From Punica granatum (lineage: Eukaryota; Streptophyta; Magnoliopsida; Myrtales; Lythraceae), in the NCBI RefSeq assembly GCF_007655135.1, contig NW_022204076.1, positions 1 to 64,000 on the forward strand: DNA of 64,000 nt. Reading direction: 5' to 3'. Of this stretch, positions 33,201 through 48,200 are shown in pieces; position 1 is the stretch's first letter, and each line of letters begins with the position of its first letter. The position numbers and the translations under genes were made by a program. The notes beneath the pieces are model-generated. The model was not told where the DNA came from. It ran no database searches and worked only from the letters and a program-made list of their open reading frames with translations.

Positions 33201-36200
33201 CTCGGCGAACTTGCGGTGCTGGAAAGTAAACTCGCACGGGTTAGCAGACCCTCCAAGGTTGCAAGAGGCACGAGCGAGGTGGCTCGGCGAACTTGCGGTG
33301 CTGGAAAGTAAACTCGCACGGGTTAGCAGACCCTCCAAGGTTGCAAGAGGCACGAGCGAGGTGGCTCGGCGAACTTGCGGTGCTGGAAAGTAAACTCGCA
33401 CGGGTTAGCAGACCCTCCAAGGTTGCAAGAGGCACGAGCGAGGTGGCTCGGCGAACTTGCGGTGCTGGAAAGTAAACTCGCACGGGTTAGCAGACCCTCC
33501 AAGGTTGCAAGAGGCACGAGCGAGGTGGCTCGGCGAACTTGCGGTGCTGGAAAGTAAACTCGCACGGGTTAGCAGACCCTCCAAGGTTGCAAGAGGCACG
33601 AGCGAGGTGGCTCGGCGAACTTGCGGTGCTGGAAAGTAAACTCGCACGGGTTAGCAGACCCTCCAAGGTTGCAAGAGGCACGAGCGAGGTGGCTCGGCGA
33701 ACTTGCGGTGCTGGAAAGTAAACTCGCACGGGTTAGCAGACCCTCCAAGGTTGCAAGAGGCACGAGCGAGGTGGCTCGGCGAACTTGCGGTGCTGGAAAG
33801 TAAACTCGCACGGGTTAGCAGACCCTCCAAGGTTGCAAGAGGCACGAGCGAGGTGGCTCGGCGAACTTGCGGTGCTGGAAAGTAAACTCGCACGGGTTAG
33901 CAGACCCTCCAAGGTTGCAAGAGGCACGAGCGAGGTGGCTCGGCGAACTTGCGGTGCTGGAAAGTAAACTCGCACGGGTTAGCAGACCCTCCAAGGTTGC
34001 AAGAGGCACGAGCGAGGTGGCTCGGCGAACTTGCGGTGCTGGAAAGTAAACTCGCACGGGTTAGCAGACCCTCCAAGGTTGCAAGAGGCACGAGCGAGGT
34101 GGCTCGGCGAACTTGCGGTGCTGGAAAGTAAACTCGCACGGGTTAGCAGACCCTCCAAGGTTGCAAGAGGCACGAGCGAGGTGGCTCGGCGAACTTGCGG
34201 TGCTGGAAAGTAAACTCGCACGGGTTAGCAGACCCTCCAAGGTTGCAAGAGGCACGAGCGAGGTGGCTCGGCGAACTTGCGGTGCTGGAAAGTAAACTCG
34301 CACGGGTTAGCAGACCCTCCAAGGTTGCAAGAGGCACGAGCGAGGTGGCTCGGCGAACTTGCGGTGCTGGAAAGTAAACTCGCACGGGTTAGCAGACCCT
34401 CCAAGGTTGCAAGAGGCACGAGCGAGGTGGCTCGGCGAACTTGCGGTGCTGGAAAGTAAACTCGCACGGGTTAGCAGACCCTCCAAGGTTGCAAGAGGCA
34501 CGAGCGAGGTGGCTCGGCGAACTTGCGGTGCTGGAAAGTAAACTCGCACGGGTTAGCAGACCCTCCAAGGTTGCAAGAGGCACGAGCGAGGTGGCTCGGC
34601 GAACTTGCGGTGCTGGAAAGTAAACTCGCACGGGTTAGCAGACCCTCCAAGGTTGCAAGAGGCACGAGCGAGGTGGCTCGGCGAACTTGCGGTGCTGGAA
34701 AGTAAACTCGCACGGGTTAGCAGACCCTCCAAGGTTGCAAGAGGCACGAGCGAGGTGGCTCGGCGAACTTGCGGTGCTGGAAAGTAAACTCGCACGGGTT
34801 AGCAGACCCTCCAAGGTTGCAAGAGGCACGAGCGAGGTGGCTCGGCGAACTTGCGGTGCTGGAAAGTAAACTCGCACGGGTTAGCAGACCCTCCAAGGTT
34901 GCAAGAGGCACGAGCGAGGTGGCTCGGCGAACTTGCGGTGCTGGAAAGTAAACTCGCACGGGTTAGCAGACCCTCCAAGGTTGCAAGAGGCACGAGCGAG
35001 GTGGCTCGGCGAACTTGCGGTGCTGGAAAGTAAACTCGCACGGGTTAGCAGACCCTCCAAGGTTGCAAGAGGCACGAGCGAGGTGGCTCGGCGAACTTGC
35101 GGTGCTGGAAAGTAAACTCGCACGGGTTAGCAGACCCTCCAAGGTTGCAAGAGGCACGAGCGAGGTGGCTCGGCGAACTTGCGGTGCTGGAAAGTAAACT
35201 CGCACGGGTTAGCAGACCCTCCAAGGTTGCAAGAGGCACGAGCGAGGTGGCTCGGCGAACTTGCGGTGCTGGAAAGTAAACTCGCACGGGTTAGCAGACC
35301 CTCCAAGGTTGCAAGAGGCACGAGCGAGGTGGCTCGGCGAACTTGCGGTGCTGGAAAGTAAACTCGCACGGGTTAGCAGACCCTCCAAGGTTGCAAGAGG
35401 CACGAGCGAGGTGGCTCGGCGAACTTGCGGTGCTGGAAAGTAAACTCGCACGGGTTAGCAGACCCTCCAAGGTTGCAAGAGGCACGAGCGAGGTGGCTCG
35501 GCGAACTTGCGGTGCTGGAAAGTAAACTCGCACGGGTTAGCAGACCCTCCAAGGTTGCAAGAGGCACGAGCGAGGTGGCTCGGCGAACTTGCGGTGCTGG
35601 AAAGTAAACTCGCACGGGTTAGCAGACCCTCCAAGGTTGCAAGAGGCACGAGCGAGGTGGCTCGGCGAACTTGCGGTGCTGGAAAGTAAACTCGCACGGG
35701 TTAGCAGACCCTCCAAGGTTGCAAGAGGCACGAGCGAGGTGGCTCGGCGAACTTGCGGTGCTGGAAAGTAAACTCGCACGGGTTAGCAGACCCTCCAAGG
35801 TTGCAAGAGGCACGAGCGAGGTGGCTCGGCGAACTTGCGGTGCTGGAAAGTAAACTCGCACGGGTTAGCAGACCCTCCAAGGTTGCAAGAGGCACGAGCG
35901 AGGTGGCTCGGCGAACTTGCGGTGCTGGAAAGTAAACTCGCACGGGTTAGCAGACCCTCCAAGGTTGCAAGAGGCACGAGCGAGGTGGCTCGGCGAACTT
36001 GCGGTGCTGGAAAGTAAACTCGCACGGGTTAGCAGACCCTCCAAGGTTGCAAGAGGCACGAGCGAGGTGGCTCGGCGAACTTGCGGTGCTGGAAAGTAAA
36101 CTCGCACGGGTTAGCAGACCCTCCAAGGTTGCAAGAGGCACGAGCGAGGTGGCTCGGCGAACTTGCGGTGCTGGAAAGTAAACTCGCACGGGTTAGCAGA

Positions 36201-39200
36201 CCCTCCAAGGTTGCAAGAGGCACGAGCGAGGTGGCTCGGCGAACTTGCGGTGCTGGAAAGTAAACTCGCACGGGTTAGCAGACCCTCCAAGGTTGCAAGA
36301 GGCACGAGCGAGGTGGCTCGGCGAACTTGCGGTGCTGGAAAGTAAACTCGCACGGGTTAGCAGACCCTCCAAGGTTGCAAGAGGCACGAGCGAGGTGGCT
36401 CGGCGAACTTGCGGTGCTGGAAAGTAAACTCGCACGGGTTAGCAGACCCTCCAAGGTTGCAAGAGGCACGAGCGAGGTGGCTCGGCGAACTTGCGGTGCT
36501 GGAAAGTAAACTCGCACGGGTTAGCAGACCCTCCAAGGTTGCAAGAGGCACGAGCGAGGTGGCTCGGCGAACTTGCGGTGCTGGAAAGTAAACTCGCACG
36601 GGTTAGCAGACCCTCCAAGGTTGCAAGAGGCACGAGCGAGGTGGCTCGGCGAACTTGCGGTGCTGGAAAGTAAACTCGCACGGGTTAGCAGACCCTCCAA
36701 GGTTGCAAGAGGCACGAGCGAGGTGGCTCGGCGAACTTGCGGTGCTGGAAAGTAAACTCGCACGGGTTAGCAGACCCTCCAAGGTTGCAAGAGGCACGAG
36801 CGAGGTGGCTCGGCGAACTTGCGGTGCTGGAAAGTAAACTCGCACGGGTTAGCAGACCCTCCAAGGTTGCAAGAGGCACGAGCGAGGTGGCTCGGCGAAC
36901 TTGCGGTGCTGGAAAGTAAACTCGCACGGGTTAGCAGACCCTCCAAGGTTGCAAGAGGCACGAGCGAGGTGGCTCGGCGAACTTGCGGTGCTGGAAAGTA
37001 AACTCGCACGGGTTAGCAGACCCTCCAAGGTTGCAAGAGGCACGAGCGAGGTGGCTCGGCGAACTTGCGGTGCTGGAAAGTAAACTCGCACGGGTTAGCA
37101 GACCCTCCAAGGTTGCAAGAGGCACGAGCGAGGTGGCTCGGCGAACTTGCGGTGCTGGAAAGTAAACTCGCACGGGTTAGCAGACCCTCCAAGGTTGCAA
37201 GAGGCACGAGCGAGGTGGCTCGGCGAACTTGCGGTGCTGGAAAGTAAACTCGCACGGGTTAGCAGACCCTCCAAGGTTGCAAGAGGCACGAGCGAGGTGG
37301 CTCGGCGAACTTGCGGTGCTGGAAAGTAAACTCGCACGGGTTAGCAGACCCTCCAAGGTTGCAAGAGGCACGAGCGAGGTGGCTCGGCGAACTTGCGGTG
37401 CTGGAAAGTAAACTCGCACGGGTTAGCAGACCCTCCAAGGTTGCAAGAGGCACGAGCGAGGTGGCTCGGCGAACTTGCGGTGCTGGAAAGTAAACTCGCA
37501 CGGGTTAGCAGACCCTCCAAGGTTGCAAGAGGCACGAGCGAGGTGGCTCGGCGAACTTGCGGTGCTGGAAAGTAAACTCGCACGGGTTAGCAGACCCTCC
37601 AAGGTTGCAAGAGGCACGAGCGAGGTGGCTCGGCGAACTTGCGGTGCTGGAAAGTAAACTCGCACGGGTTAGCAGACCCTCCAAGGTTGCAAGAGGCACG
37701 AGCGAGGTGGCTCGGCGAACTTGCGGTGCTGGAAAGTAAACTCGCACGGGTTAGCAGACCCTCCAAGGTTGCAAGAGGCACGAGCGAGGTGGCTCGGCGA
37801 ACTTGCGGTGCTGGAAAGTAAACTCGCACGGGTTAGCAGACCCTCCAAGGTTGCAAGAGGCACGAGCGAGGTGGCTCGGCGAACTTGCGGTGCTGGAAAG
37901 TAAACTCGCACGGGTTAGCAGACCCTCCAAGGTTGCAAGAGGCACGAGCGAGGTGGCTCGGCGAACTTGCGGTGCTGGAAAGTAAACTCGCACGGGTTAG
38001 CAGACCCTCCAAGGTTGCAAGAGGCACGAGCGAGGTGGCTCGGCGAACTTGCGGTGCTGGAAAGTAAACTCGCACGGGTTAGCAGACCCTCCAAGGTTGC
38101 AAGAGGCACGAGCGAGGTGGCTCGGCGAACTTGCGGTGCTGGAAAGTAAACTCGCACGGGTTAGCAGACCCTCCAAGGTTGCAAGAGGCACGAGCGAGGT
38201 GGCTCGGCGAACTTGCGGTGCTGGAAAGTAAACTCGCACGGGTTAGCAGACCCTCCAAGGTTGCAAGAGGCACGAGCGAGGTGGCTCGGCGAACTTGCGG
38301 TGCTGGAAAGTAAACTCGCACGGGTTAGCAGACCCTCCAAGGTTGCAAGAGGCACGAGCGAGGTGGCTCGGCGAACTTGCGGTGCTGGAAAGTAAACTCG
38401 CACGGGTTAGCAGACCCTCCAAGGTTGCAAGAGGCACGAGCGAGGTGGCTCGGCGAACTTGCGGTGCTGGAAAGTAAACTCGCACGGGTTAGCAGACCCT
38501 CCAAGGTTGCAAGAGGCACGAGCGAGGTGGCTCGGCGAACTTGCGGTGCTGGAAAGTAAACTCGCACGGGTTAGCAGACCCTCCAAGGTTGCAAGAGGCA
38601 CGAGCGAGGTGGCTCGGCGAACTTGCGGTGCTGGAAAGTAAACTCGCACGGGTTAGCAGACCCTCCAAGGTTGCAAGAGGCACGAGCGAGGTGGCTCGGC
38701 GAACTTGCGGTGCTGGAAAGTAAACTCGCACGGGTTAGCAGACCCTCCAAGGTTGCAAGAGGCACGAGCGAGGTGGCTCGGCGAACTTGCGGTGCTGGAA
38801 AGTAAACTCGCACGGGTTAGCAGACCCTCCAAGGTTGCAAGAGGCACGAGCGAGGTGGCTCGGCGAACTTGCGGTGCTGGAAAGTAAACTCGCACGGGTT
38901 AGCAGACCCTCCAAGGTTGCAAGAGGCACGAGCGAGGTGGCTCGGCGAACTTGCGGTGCTGGAAAGTAAACTCGCACGGGTTAGCAGACCCTCCAAGGTT
39001 GCAAGAGGCACGAGCGAGGTGGCTCGGCGAACTTGCGGTGCTGGAAAGTAAACTCGCACGGGTTAGCAGACCCTCCAAGGTTGCAAGAGGCACGAGCGAG
39101 GTGGCTCGGCGAACTTGCGGTGCTGGAAAGTAAACTCGCACGGGTTAGCAGACCCTCCAAGGTTGCAAGAGGCACGAGCGAGGTGGCTCGGCGAACTTGC

Positions 39201-42200
39201 GGTGCTGGAAAGTAAACTCGCACGGGTTAGCAGACCCTCCAAGGTTGCAAGAGGCACGAGCGAGGTGGCTCGGCGAACTTGCGGTGCTGGAAAGTAAACT
39301 CGCACGGGTTAGCAGACCCTCCAAGGTTGCAAGAGGCACGAGCGAGGTGGCTCGGCGAACTTGCGGTGCTGGAAAGTAAACTCGCACGGGTTAGCAGACC
39401 CTCCAAGGTTGCAAGAGGCACGAGCGAGGTGGCTCGGCGAACTTGCGGTGCTGGAAAGTAAACTCGCACGGGTTAGCAGACCCTCCAAGGTTGCAAGAGG
39501 CACGAGCGAGGTGGCTCGGCGAACTTGCGGTGCTGGAAAGTAAACTCGCACGGGTTAGCAGACCCTCCAAGGTTGCAAGAGGCACGAGCGAGGTGGCTCG
39601 GCGAACTTGCGGTGCTGGAAAGTAAACTCGCACGGGTTAGCAGACCCTCCAAGGTTGCAAGAGGCACGAGCGAGGTGGCTCGGCGAACTTGCGGTGCTGG
39701 AAAGTAAACTCGCACGGGTTAGCAGACCCTCCAAGGTTGCAAGAGGCACGAGCGAGGTGGCTCGGCGAACTTGCGGTGCTGGAAAGTAAACTCGCACGGG
39801 TTAGCAGACCCTCCAAGGTTGCAAGAGGCACGAGCGAGGTGGCTCGGCGAACTTGCGGTGCTGGAAAGTAAACTCGCACGGGTTAGCAGACCCTCCAAGG
39901 TTGCAAGAGGCACGAGCGAGGTGGCTCGGCGAACTTGCGGTGCTGGAAAGTAAACTCGCACGGGTTAGCAGACCCTCCAAGGTTGCAAGAGGCACGAGCG
40001 AGGTGGCTCGGCGAACTTGCGGTGCTGGAAAGTAAACTCGCACGGGTTAGCAGACCCTCCAAGGTTGCAAGAGGCACGAGCGAGGTGGCTCGGCGAACTT
40101 GCGGTGCTGGAAAGTAAACTCGCACGGGTTAGCAGACCCTCCAAGGTTGCAAGAGGCACGAGCGAGGTGGCTCGGCGAACTTGCGGTGCTGGAAAGTAAA
40201 CTCGCACGGGTTAGCAGACCCTCCAAGGTTGCAAGAGGCACGAGCGAGGTGGCTCGGCGAACTTGCGGTGCTGGAAAGTAAACTCGCACGGGTTAGCAGA
40301 CCCTCCAAGGTTGCAAGAGGCACGAGCGAGGTGGCTCGGCGAACTTGCGGTGCTGGAAAGTAAACTCGCACGGGTTAGCAGACCCTCCAAGGTTGCAAGA
40401 GGCACGAGCGAGGTGGCTCGGCGAACTTGCGGTGCTGGAAAGTAAACTCGCACGGGTTAGCAGACCCTCCAAGGTTGCAAGAGGCACGAGCGAGGTGGCT
40501 CGGCGAACTTGCGGTGCTGGAAAGTAAACTCGCACGGGTTAGCAGACCCTCCAAGGTTGCAAGAGGCACGAGCGAGGTGGCTCGGCGAACTTGCGGTGCT
40601 GGAAAGTAAACTCGCACGGGTTAGCAGACCCTCCAAGGTTGCAAGAGGCACGAGCGAGGTGGCTCGGCGAACTTGCGGTGCTGGAAAGTAAACTCGCACG
40701 GGTTAGCAGACCCTCCAAGGTTGCAAGAGGCACGAGCGAGGTGGCTCGGCGAACTTGCGGTGCTGGAAAGTAAACTCGCACGGGTTAGCAGACCCTCCAA
40801 GGTTGCAAGAGGCACGAGCGAGGTGGCTCGGCGAACTTGCGGTGCTGGAAAGTAAACTCGCACGGGTTAGCAGACCCTCCAAGGTTGCAAGAGGCACGAG
40901 CGAGGTGGCTCGGCGAACTTGCGGTGCTGGAAAGTAAACTCGCACGGGTTAGCAGACCCTCCAAGGTTGCAAGAGGCACGAGCGAGGTGGCTCGGCGAAC
41001 TTGCGGTGCTGGAAAGTAAACTCGCACGGGTTAGCAGACCCTCCAAGGTTGCAAGAGGCACGAGCGAGGTGGCTCGGCGAACTTGCGGTGCTGGAAAGTA
41101 AACTCGCACGGGTTAGCAGACCCTCCAAGGTTGCAAGAGGCACGAGCGAGGTGGCTCGGCGAACTTGCGGTGCTGGAAAGTAAACTCGCACGGGTTAGCA
41201 GACCCTCCAAGGTTGCAAGAGGCACGAGCGAGGTGGCTCGGCGAACTTGCGGTGCTGGAAAGTAAACTCGCACGGGTTAGCAGACCCTCCAAGGTTGCAA
41301 GAGGCACGAGCGAGGTGGCTCGGCGAACTTGCGGTGCTGGAAAGTAAACTCGCACGGGTTAGCAGACCCTCCAAGGTTGCAAGAGGCACGAGCGAGGTGG
41401 CTCGGCGAACTTGCGGTGCTGGAAAGTAAACTCGCACGGGTTAGCAGACCCTCCAAGGTTGCAAGAGGCACGAGCGAGGTGGCTCGGCGAACTTGCGGTG
41501 CTGGAAAGTAAACTCGCACGGGTTAGCAGACCCTCCAAGGTTGCAAGAGGCACGAGCGAGGTGGCTCGGCGAACTTGCGGTGCTGGAAAGTAAACTCGCA
41601 CGGGTTAGCAGACCCTCCAAGGTTGCAAGAGGCACGAGCGAGGTGGCTCGGCGAACTTGCGGTGCTGGAAAGTAAACTCGCACGGGTTAGCAGACCCTCC
41701 AAGGTTGCAAGAGGCACGAGCGAGGTGGCTCGGCGAACTTGCGGTGCTGGAAAGTAAACTCGCACGGGTTAGCAGACCCTCCAAGGTTGCAAGAGGCACG
41801 AGCGAGGTGGCTCGGCGAACTTGCGGTGCTGGAAAGTAAACTCGCACGGGTTAGCAGACCCTCCAAGGTTGCAAGAGGCACGAGCGAGGTGGCTCGGCGA
41901 ACTTGCGGTGCTGGAAAGTAAACTCGCACGGGTTAGCAGACCCTCCAAGGTTGCAAGAGGCACGAGCGAGGTGGCTCGGCGAACTTGCGGTGCTGGAAAG
42001 TAAACTCGCACGGGTTAGCAGACCCTCCAAGGTTGCAAGAGGCACGAGCGAGGTGGCTCGGCGAACTTGCGGTGCTGGAAAGTAAACTCGCACGGGTTAG
42101 CAGACCCTCCAAGGTTGCAAGAGGCACGAGCGAGGTGGCTCGGCGAACTTGCGGTGCTGGAAAGTAAACTCGCACGGGTTAGCAGACCCTCCAAGGTTGC

Positions 42201-45200
42201 AAGAGGCACGAGCGAGGTGGCTCGGCGAACTTGCGGTGCTGGAAAGTAAACTCGCACGGGTTAGCAGACCCTCCAAGGTTGCAAGAGGCACGAGCGAGGT
42301 GGCTCGGCGAACTTGCGGTGCTGGAAAGTAAACTCGCACGGGTTAGCAGACCCTCCAAGGTTGCAAGAGGCACGAGCGAGGTGGCTCGGCGAACTTGCGG
42401 TGCTGGAAAGTAAACTCGCACGGGTTAGCAGACCCTCCAAGGTTGCAAGAGGCACGAGCGAGGTGGCTCGGCGAACTTGCGGTGCTGGAAAGTAAACTCG
42501 CACGGGTTAGCAGACCCTCCAAGGTTGCAAGAGGCACGAGCGAGGTGGCTCGGCGAACTTGCGGTGCTGGAAAGTAAACTCGCACGGGTTAGCAGACCCT
42601 CCAAGGTTGCAAGAGGCACGAGCGAGGTGGCTCGGCGAACTTGCGGTGCTGGAAAGTAAACTCGCACGGGTTAGCAGACCCTCCAAGGTTGCAAGAGGCA
42701 CGAGCGAGGTGGCTCGGCGAACTTGCGGTGCTGGAAAGTAAACTCGCACGGGTTAGCAGACCCTCCAAGGTTGCAAGAGGCACGAGCGAGGTGGCTCGGC
42801 GAACTTGCGGTGCTGGAAAGTAAACTCGCACGGGTTAGCAGACCCTCCAAGGTTGCAAGAGGCACGAGCGAGGTGGCTCGGCGAACTTGCGGTGCTGGAA
42901 AGTAAACTCGCACGGGTTAGCAGACCCTCCAAGGTTGCAAGAGGCACGAGCGAGGTGGCTCGGCGAACTTGCGGTGCTGGAAAGTAAACTCGCACGGGTT
43001 AGCAGACCCTCCAAGGTTGCAAGAGGCACGAGCGAGGTGGCTCGGCGAACTTGCGGTGCTGGAAAGTAAACTCGCACGGGTTAGCAGACCCTCCAAGGTT
43101 GCAAGAGGCACGAGCGAGGTGGCTCGGCGAACTTGCGGTGCTGGAAAGTAAACTCGCACGGGTTAGCAGACCCTCCAAGGTTGCAAGAGGCACGAGCGAG
43201 GTGGCTCGGCGAACTTGCGGTGCTGGAAAGTAAACTCGCACGGGTTAGCAGACCCTCCAAGGTTGCAAGAGGCACGAGCGAGGTGGCTCGGCGAACTTGC
43301 GGTGCTGGAAAGTAAACTCGCACGGGTTAGCAGACCCTCCAAGGTTGCAAGAGGCACGAGCGAGGTGGCTCGGCGAACTTGCGGTGCTGGAAAGTAAACT
43401 CGCACGGGTTAGCAGACCCTCCAAGGTTGCAAGAGGCACGAGCGAGGTGGCTCGGCGAACTTGCGGTGCTGGAAAGTAAACTCGCACGGGTTAGCAGACC
43501 CTCCAAGGTTGCAAGAGGCACGAGCGAGGTGGCTCGGCGAACTTGCGGTGCTGGAAAGTAAACTCGCACGGGTTAGCAGACCCTCCAAGGTTGCAAGAGG
43601 CACGAGCGAGGTGGCTCGGCGAACTTGCGGTGCTGGAAAGTAAACTCGCACGGGTTAGCAGACCCTCCAAGGTTGCAAGAGGCACGAGCGAGGTGGCTCG
43701 GCGAACTTGCGGTGCTGGAAAGTAAACTCGCACGGGTTAGCAGACCCTCCAAGGTTGCAAGAGGCACGAGCGAGGTGGCTCGGCGAACTTGCGGTGCTGG
43801 AAAGTAAACTCGCACGGGTTAGCAGACCCTCCAAGGTTGCAAGAGGCACGAGCGAGGTGGCTCGGCGAACTTGCGGTGCTGGAAAGTAAACTCGCACGGG
43901 TTAGCAGACCCTCCAAGGTTGCAAGAGGCACGAGCGAGGTGGCTCGGCGAACTTGCGGTGCTGGAAAGTAAACTCGCACGGGTTAGCAGACCCTCCAAGG
44001 TTGCAAGAGGCACGAGCGAGGTGGCTCGGCGAACTTGCGGTGCTGGAAAGTAAACTCGCACGGGTTAGCAGACCCTCCAAGGTTGCAAGAGGCACGAGCG
44101 AGGTGGCTCGGCGAACTTGCGGTGCTGGAAAGTAAACTCGCACGGGTTAGCAGACCCTCCAAGGTTGCAAGAGGCACGAGCGAGGTGGCTCGGCGAACTT
44201 GCGGTGCTGGAAAGTAAACTCGCACGGGTTAGCAGACCCTCCAAGGTTGCAAGAGGCACGAGCGAGGTGGCTCGGCGAACTTGCGGTGCTGGAAAGTAAA
44301 CTCGCACGGGTTAGCAGACCCTCCAAGGTTGCAAGAGGCACGAGCGAGGTGGCTCGGCGAACTTGCGGTGCTGGAAAGTAAACTCGCACGGGTTAGCAGA
44401 CCCTCCAAGGTTGCAAGAGGCACGAGCGAGGTGGCTCGGCGAACTTGCGGTGCTGGAAAGTAAACTCGCACGGGTTAGCAGACCCTCCAAGGTTGCAAGA
44501 GGCACGAGCGAGGTGGCTCGGCGAACTTGCGGTGCTGGAAAGTAAACTCGCACGGGTTAGCAGACCCTCCAAGGTTGCAAGAGGCACGAGCGAGGTGGCT
44601 CGGCGAACTTGCGGTGCTGGAAAGTAAACTCGCACGGGTTAGCAGACCCTCCAAGGTTGCAAGAGGCACGAGCGAGGTGGCTCGGCGAACTTGCGGTGCT
44701 GGAAAGTAAACTCGCACGGGTTAGCAGACCCTCCAAGGTTGCAAGAGGCACGAGCGAGGTGGCTCGGCGAACTTGCGGTGCTGGAAAGTAAACTCGCACG
44801 GGTTAGCAGACCCTCCAAGGTTGCAAGAGGCACGAGCGAGGTGGCTCGGCGAACTTGCGGTGCTGGAAAGTAAACTCGCACGGGTTAGCAGACCCTCCAA
44901 GGTTGCAAGAGGCACGAGCGAGGTGGCTCGGCGAACTTGCGGTGCTGGAAAGTAAACTCGCACGGGTTAGCAGACCCTCCAAGGTTGCAAGAGGCACGAG
45001 CGAGGTGGCTCGGCGAACTTGCGGTGCTGGAAAGTAAACTCGCACGGGTTAGCAGACCCTCCAAGGTTGCAAGAGGCACGAGCGAGGTGGCTCGGCGAAC
45101 TTGCGGTGCTGGAAAGTAAACTCGCACGGGTTAGCAGACCCTCCAAGGTTGCAAGAGGCACGAGCGAGGTGGCTCGGCGAACTTGCGGTGCTGGAAAGTA

Positions 45201-48200
45201 AACTCGCACGGGTTAGCAGACCCTCCAAGGTTGCAAGAGGCACGAGCGAGGTGGCTCGGCGAACTTGCGGTGCTGGAAAGTAAACTCGCACGGGTTAGCA
45301 GACCCTCCAAGGTTGCAAGAGGCACGAGCGAGGTGGCTCGGCGAACTTGCGGTGCTGGAAAGTAAACTCGCACGGGTTAGCAGACCCTCCAAGGTTGCAA
45401 GAGGCACGAGCGAGGTGGCTCGGCGAACTTGCGGTGCTGGAAAGTAAACTCGCACGGGTTAGCAGACCCTCCAAGGTTGCAAGAGGCACGAGCGAGGTGG
45501 CTCGGCGAACTTGCGGTGCTGGAAAGTAAACTCGCACGGGTTAGCAGACCCTCCAAGGTTGCAAGAGGCACGAGCGAGGTGGCTCGGCGAACTTGCGGTG
45601 CTGGAAAGTAAACTCGCACGGGTTAGCAGACCCTCCAAGGTTGCAAGAGGCACGAGCGAGGTGGCTCGGCGAACTTGCGGTGCTGGAAAGTAAACTCGCA
45701 CGGGTTAGCAGACCCTCCAAGGTTGCAAGAGGCACGAGCGAGGTGGCTCGGCGAACTTGCGGTGCTGGAAAGTAAACTCGCACGGGTTAGCAGACCCTCC
45801 AAGGTTGCAAGAGGCACGAGCGAGGTGGCTCGGCGAACTTGCGGTGCTGGAAAGTAAACTCGCACGGGTTAGCAGACCCTCCAAGGTTGCAAGAGGCACG
45901 AGCGAGGTGGCTCGGCGAACTTGCGGTGCTGGAAAGTAAACTCGCACGGGTTAGCAGACCCTCCAAGGTTGCAAGAGGCACGAGCGAGGTGGCTCGGCGA
46001 ACTTGCGGTGCTGGAAAGTAAACTCGCACGGGTTAGCAGACCCTCCAAGGTTGCAAGAGGCACGAGCGAGGTGGCTCGGCGAACTTGCGGTGCTGGAAAG
46101 TAAACTCGCACGGGTTAGCAGACCCTCCAAGGTTGCAAGAGGCACGAGCGAGGTGGCTCGGCGAACTTGCGGTGCTGGAAAGTAAACTCGCACGGGTTAG
46201 CAGACCCTCCAAGGTTGCAAGAGGCACGAGCGAGGTGGCTCGGCGAACTTGCGGTGCTGGAAAGTAAACTCGCACGGGTTAGCAGACCCTCCAAGGTTGC
46301 AAGAGGCACGAGCGAGGTGGCTCGGCGAACTTGCGGTGCTGGAAAGTAAACTCGCACGGGTTAGCAGACCCTCCAAGGTTGCAAGAGGCACGAGCGAGGT
46401 GGCTCGGCGAACTTGCGGTGCTGGAAAGTAAACTCGCACGGGTTAGCAGACCCTCCAAGGTTGCAAGAGGCACGAGCGAGGTGGCTCGGCGAACTTGCGG
46501 TGCTGGAAAGTAAACTCGCACGGGTTAGCAGACCCTCCAAGGTTGCAAGAGGCACGAGCGAGGTGGCTCGGCGAACTTGCGGTGCTGGAAAGTAAACTCG
46601 CACGGGTTAGCAGACCCTCCAAGGTTGCAAGAGGCACGAGCGAGGTGGCTCGGCGAACTTGCGGTGCTGGAAAGTAAACTCGCACGGGTTAGCAGACCCT
46701 CCAAGGTTGCAAGAGGCACGAGCGAGGTGGCTCGGCGAACTTGCGGTGCTGGAAAGTAAACTCGCACGGGTTAGCAGACCCTCCAAGGTTGCAAGAGGCA
46801 CGAGCGAGGTGGCTCGGCGAACTTGCGGTGCTGGAAAGTAAACTCGCACGGGTTAGCAGACCCTCCAAGGTTGCAAGAGGCACGAGCGAGGTGGCTCGGC
46901 GAACTTGCGGTGCTGGAAAGTAAACTCGCACGGGTTAGCAGACCCTCCAAGGTTGCAAGAGGCACGAGCGAGGTGGCTCGGCGAACTTGCGGTGCTGGAA
47001 AGTAAACTCGCACGGGTTAGCAGACCCTCCAAGGTTGCAAGAGGCACGAGCGAGGTGGCTCGGCGAACTTGCGGTGCTGGAAAGTAAACTCGCACGGGTT
47101 AGCAGACCCTCCAAGGTTGCAAGAGGCACGAGCGAGGTGGCTCGGCGAACTTGCGGTGCTGGAAAGTAAACTCGCACGGGTTAGCAGACCCTCCAAGGTT
47201 GCAAGAGGCACGAGCGAGGTGGCTCGGCGAACTTGCGGTGCTGGAAAGTAAACTCGCACGGGTTAGCAGACCCTCCAAGGTTGCAAGAGGCACGAGCGAG
47301 GTGGCTCGGCGAACTTGCGGTGCTGGAAAGTAAACTCGCACGGGTTAGCAGACCCTCCAAGGTTGCAAGAGGCACGAGCGAGGTGGCTCGGCGAACTTGC
47401 GGTGCTGGAAAGTAAACTCGCACGGGTTAGCAGACCCTCCAAGGTTGCAAGAGGCACGAGCGAGGTGGCTCGGCGAACTTGCGGTGCTGGAAAGTAAACT
47501 CGCACGGGTTAGCAGACCCTCCAAGGTTGCAAGAGGCACGAGCGAGGTGGCTCGGCGAACTTGCGGTGCTGGAAAGTAAACTCGCACGGGTTAGCAGACC
47601 CTCCAAGGTTGCAAGAGGCACGAGCGAGGTGGCTCGGCGAACTTGCGGTGCTGGAAAGTAAACTCGCACGGGTTAGCAGACCCTCCAAGGTTGCAAGAGG
47701 CACGAGCGAGGTGGCTCGGCGAACTTGCGGTGCTGGAAAGTAAACTCGCACGGGTTAGCAGACCCTCCAAGGTTGCAAGAGGCACGAGCGAGGTGGCTCG
47801 GCGAACTTGCGGTGCTGGAAAGTAAACTCGCACGGGTTAGCAGACCCTCCAAGGTTGCAAGAGGCACGAGCGAGGTGGCTCGGCGAACTTGCGGTGCTGG
47901 AAAGTAAACTCGCACGGGTTAGCAGACCCTCCAAGGTTGCAAGAGGCACGAGCGAGGTGGCTCGGCGAACTTGCGGTGCTGGAAAGTAAACTCGCACGGG
48001 TTAGCAGACCCTCCAAGGTTGCAAGAGGCACGAGCGAGGTGGCTCGGCGAACTTGCGGTGCTGGAAAGTAAACTCGCACGGGTTAGCAGACCCTCCAAGG
48101 TTGCAAGAGGCACGAGCGAGGTGGCTCGGCGAACTTGCGGTGCTGGAAAGTAAACTCGCACGGGTTAGCAGACCCTCCAAGGTTGCAAGAGGCACGAGCG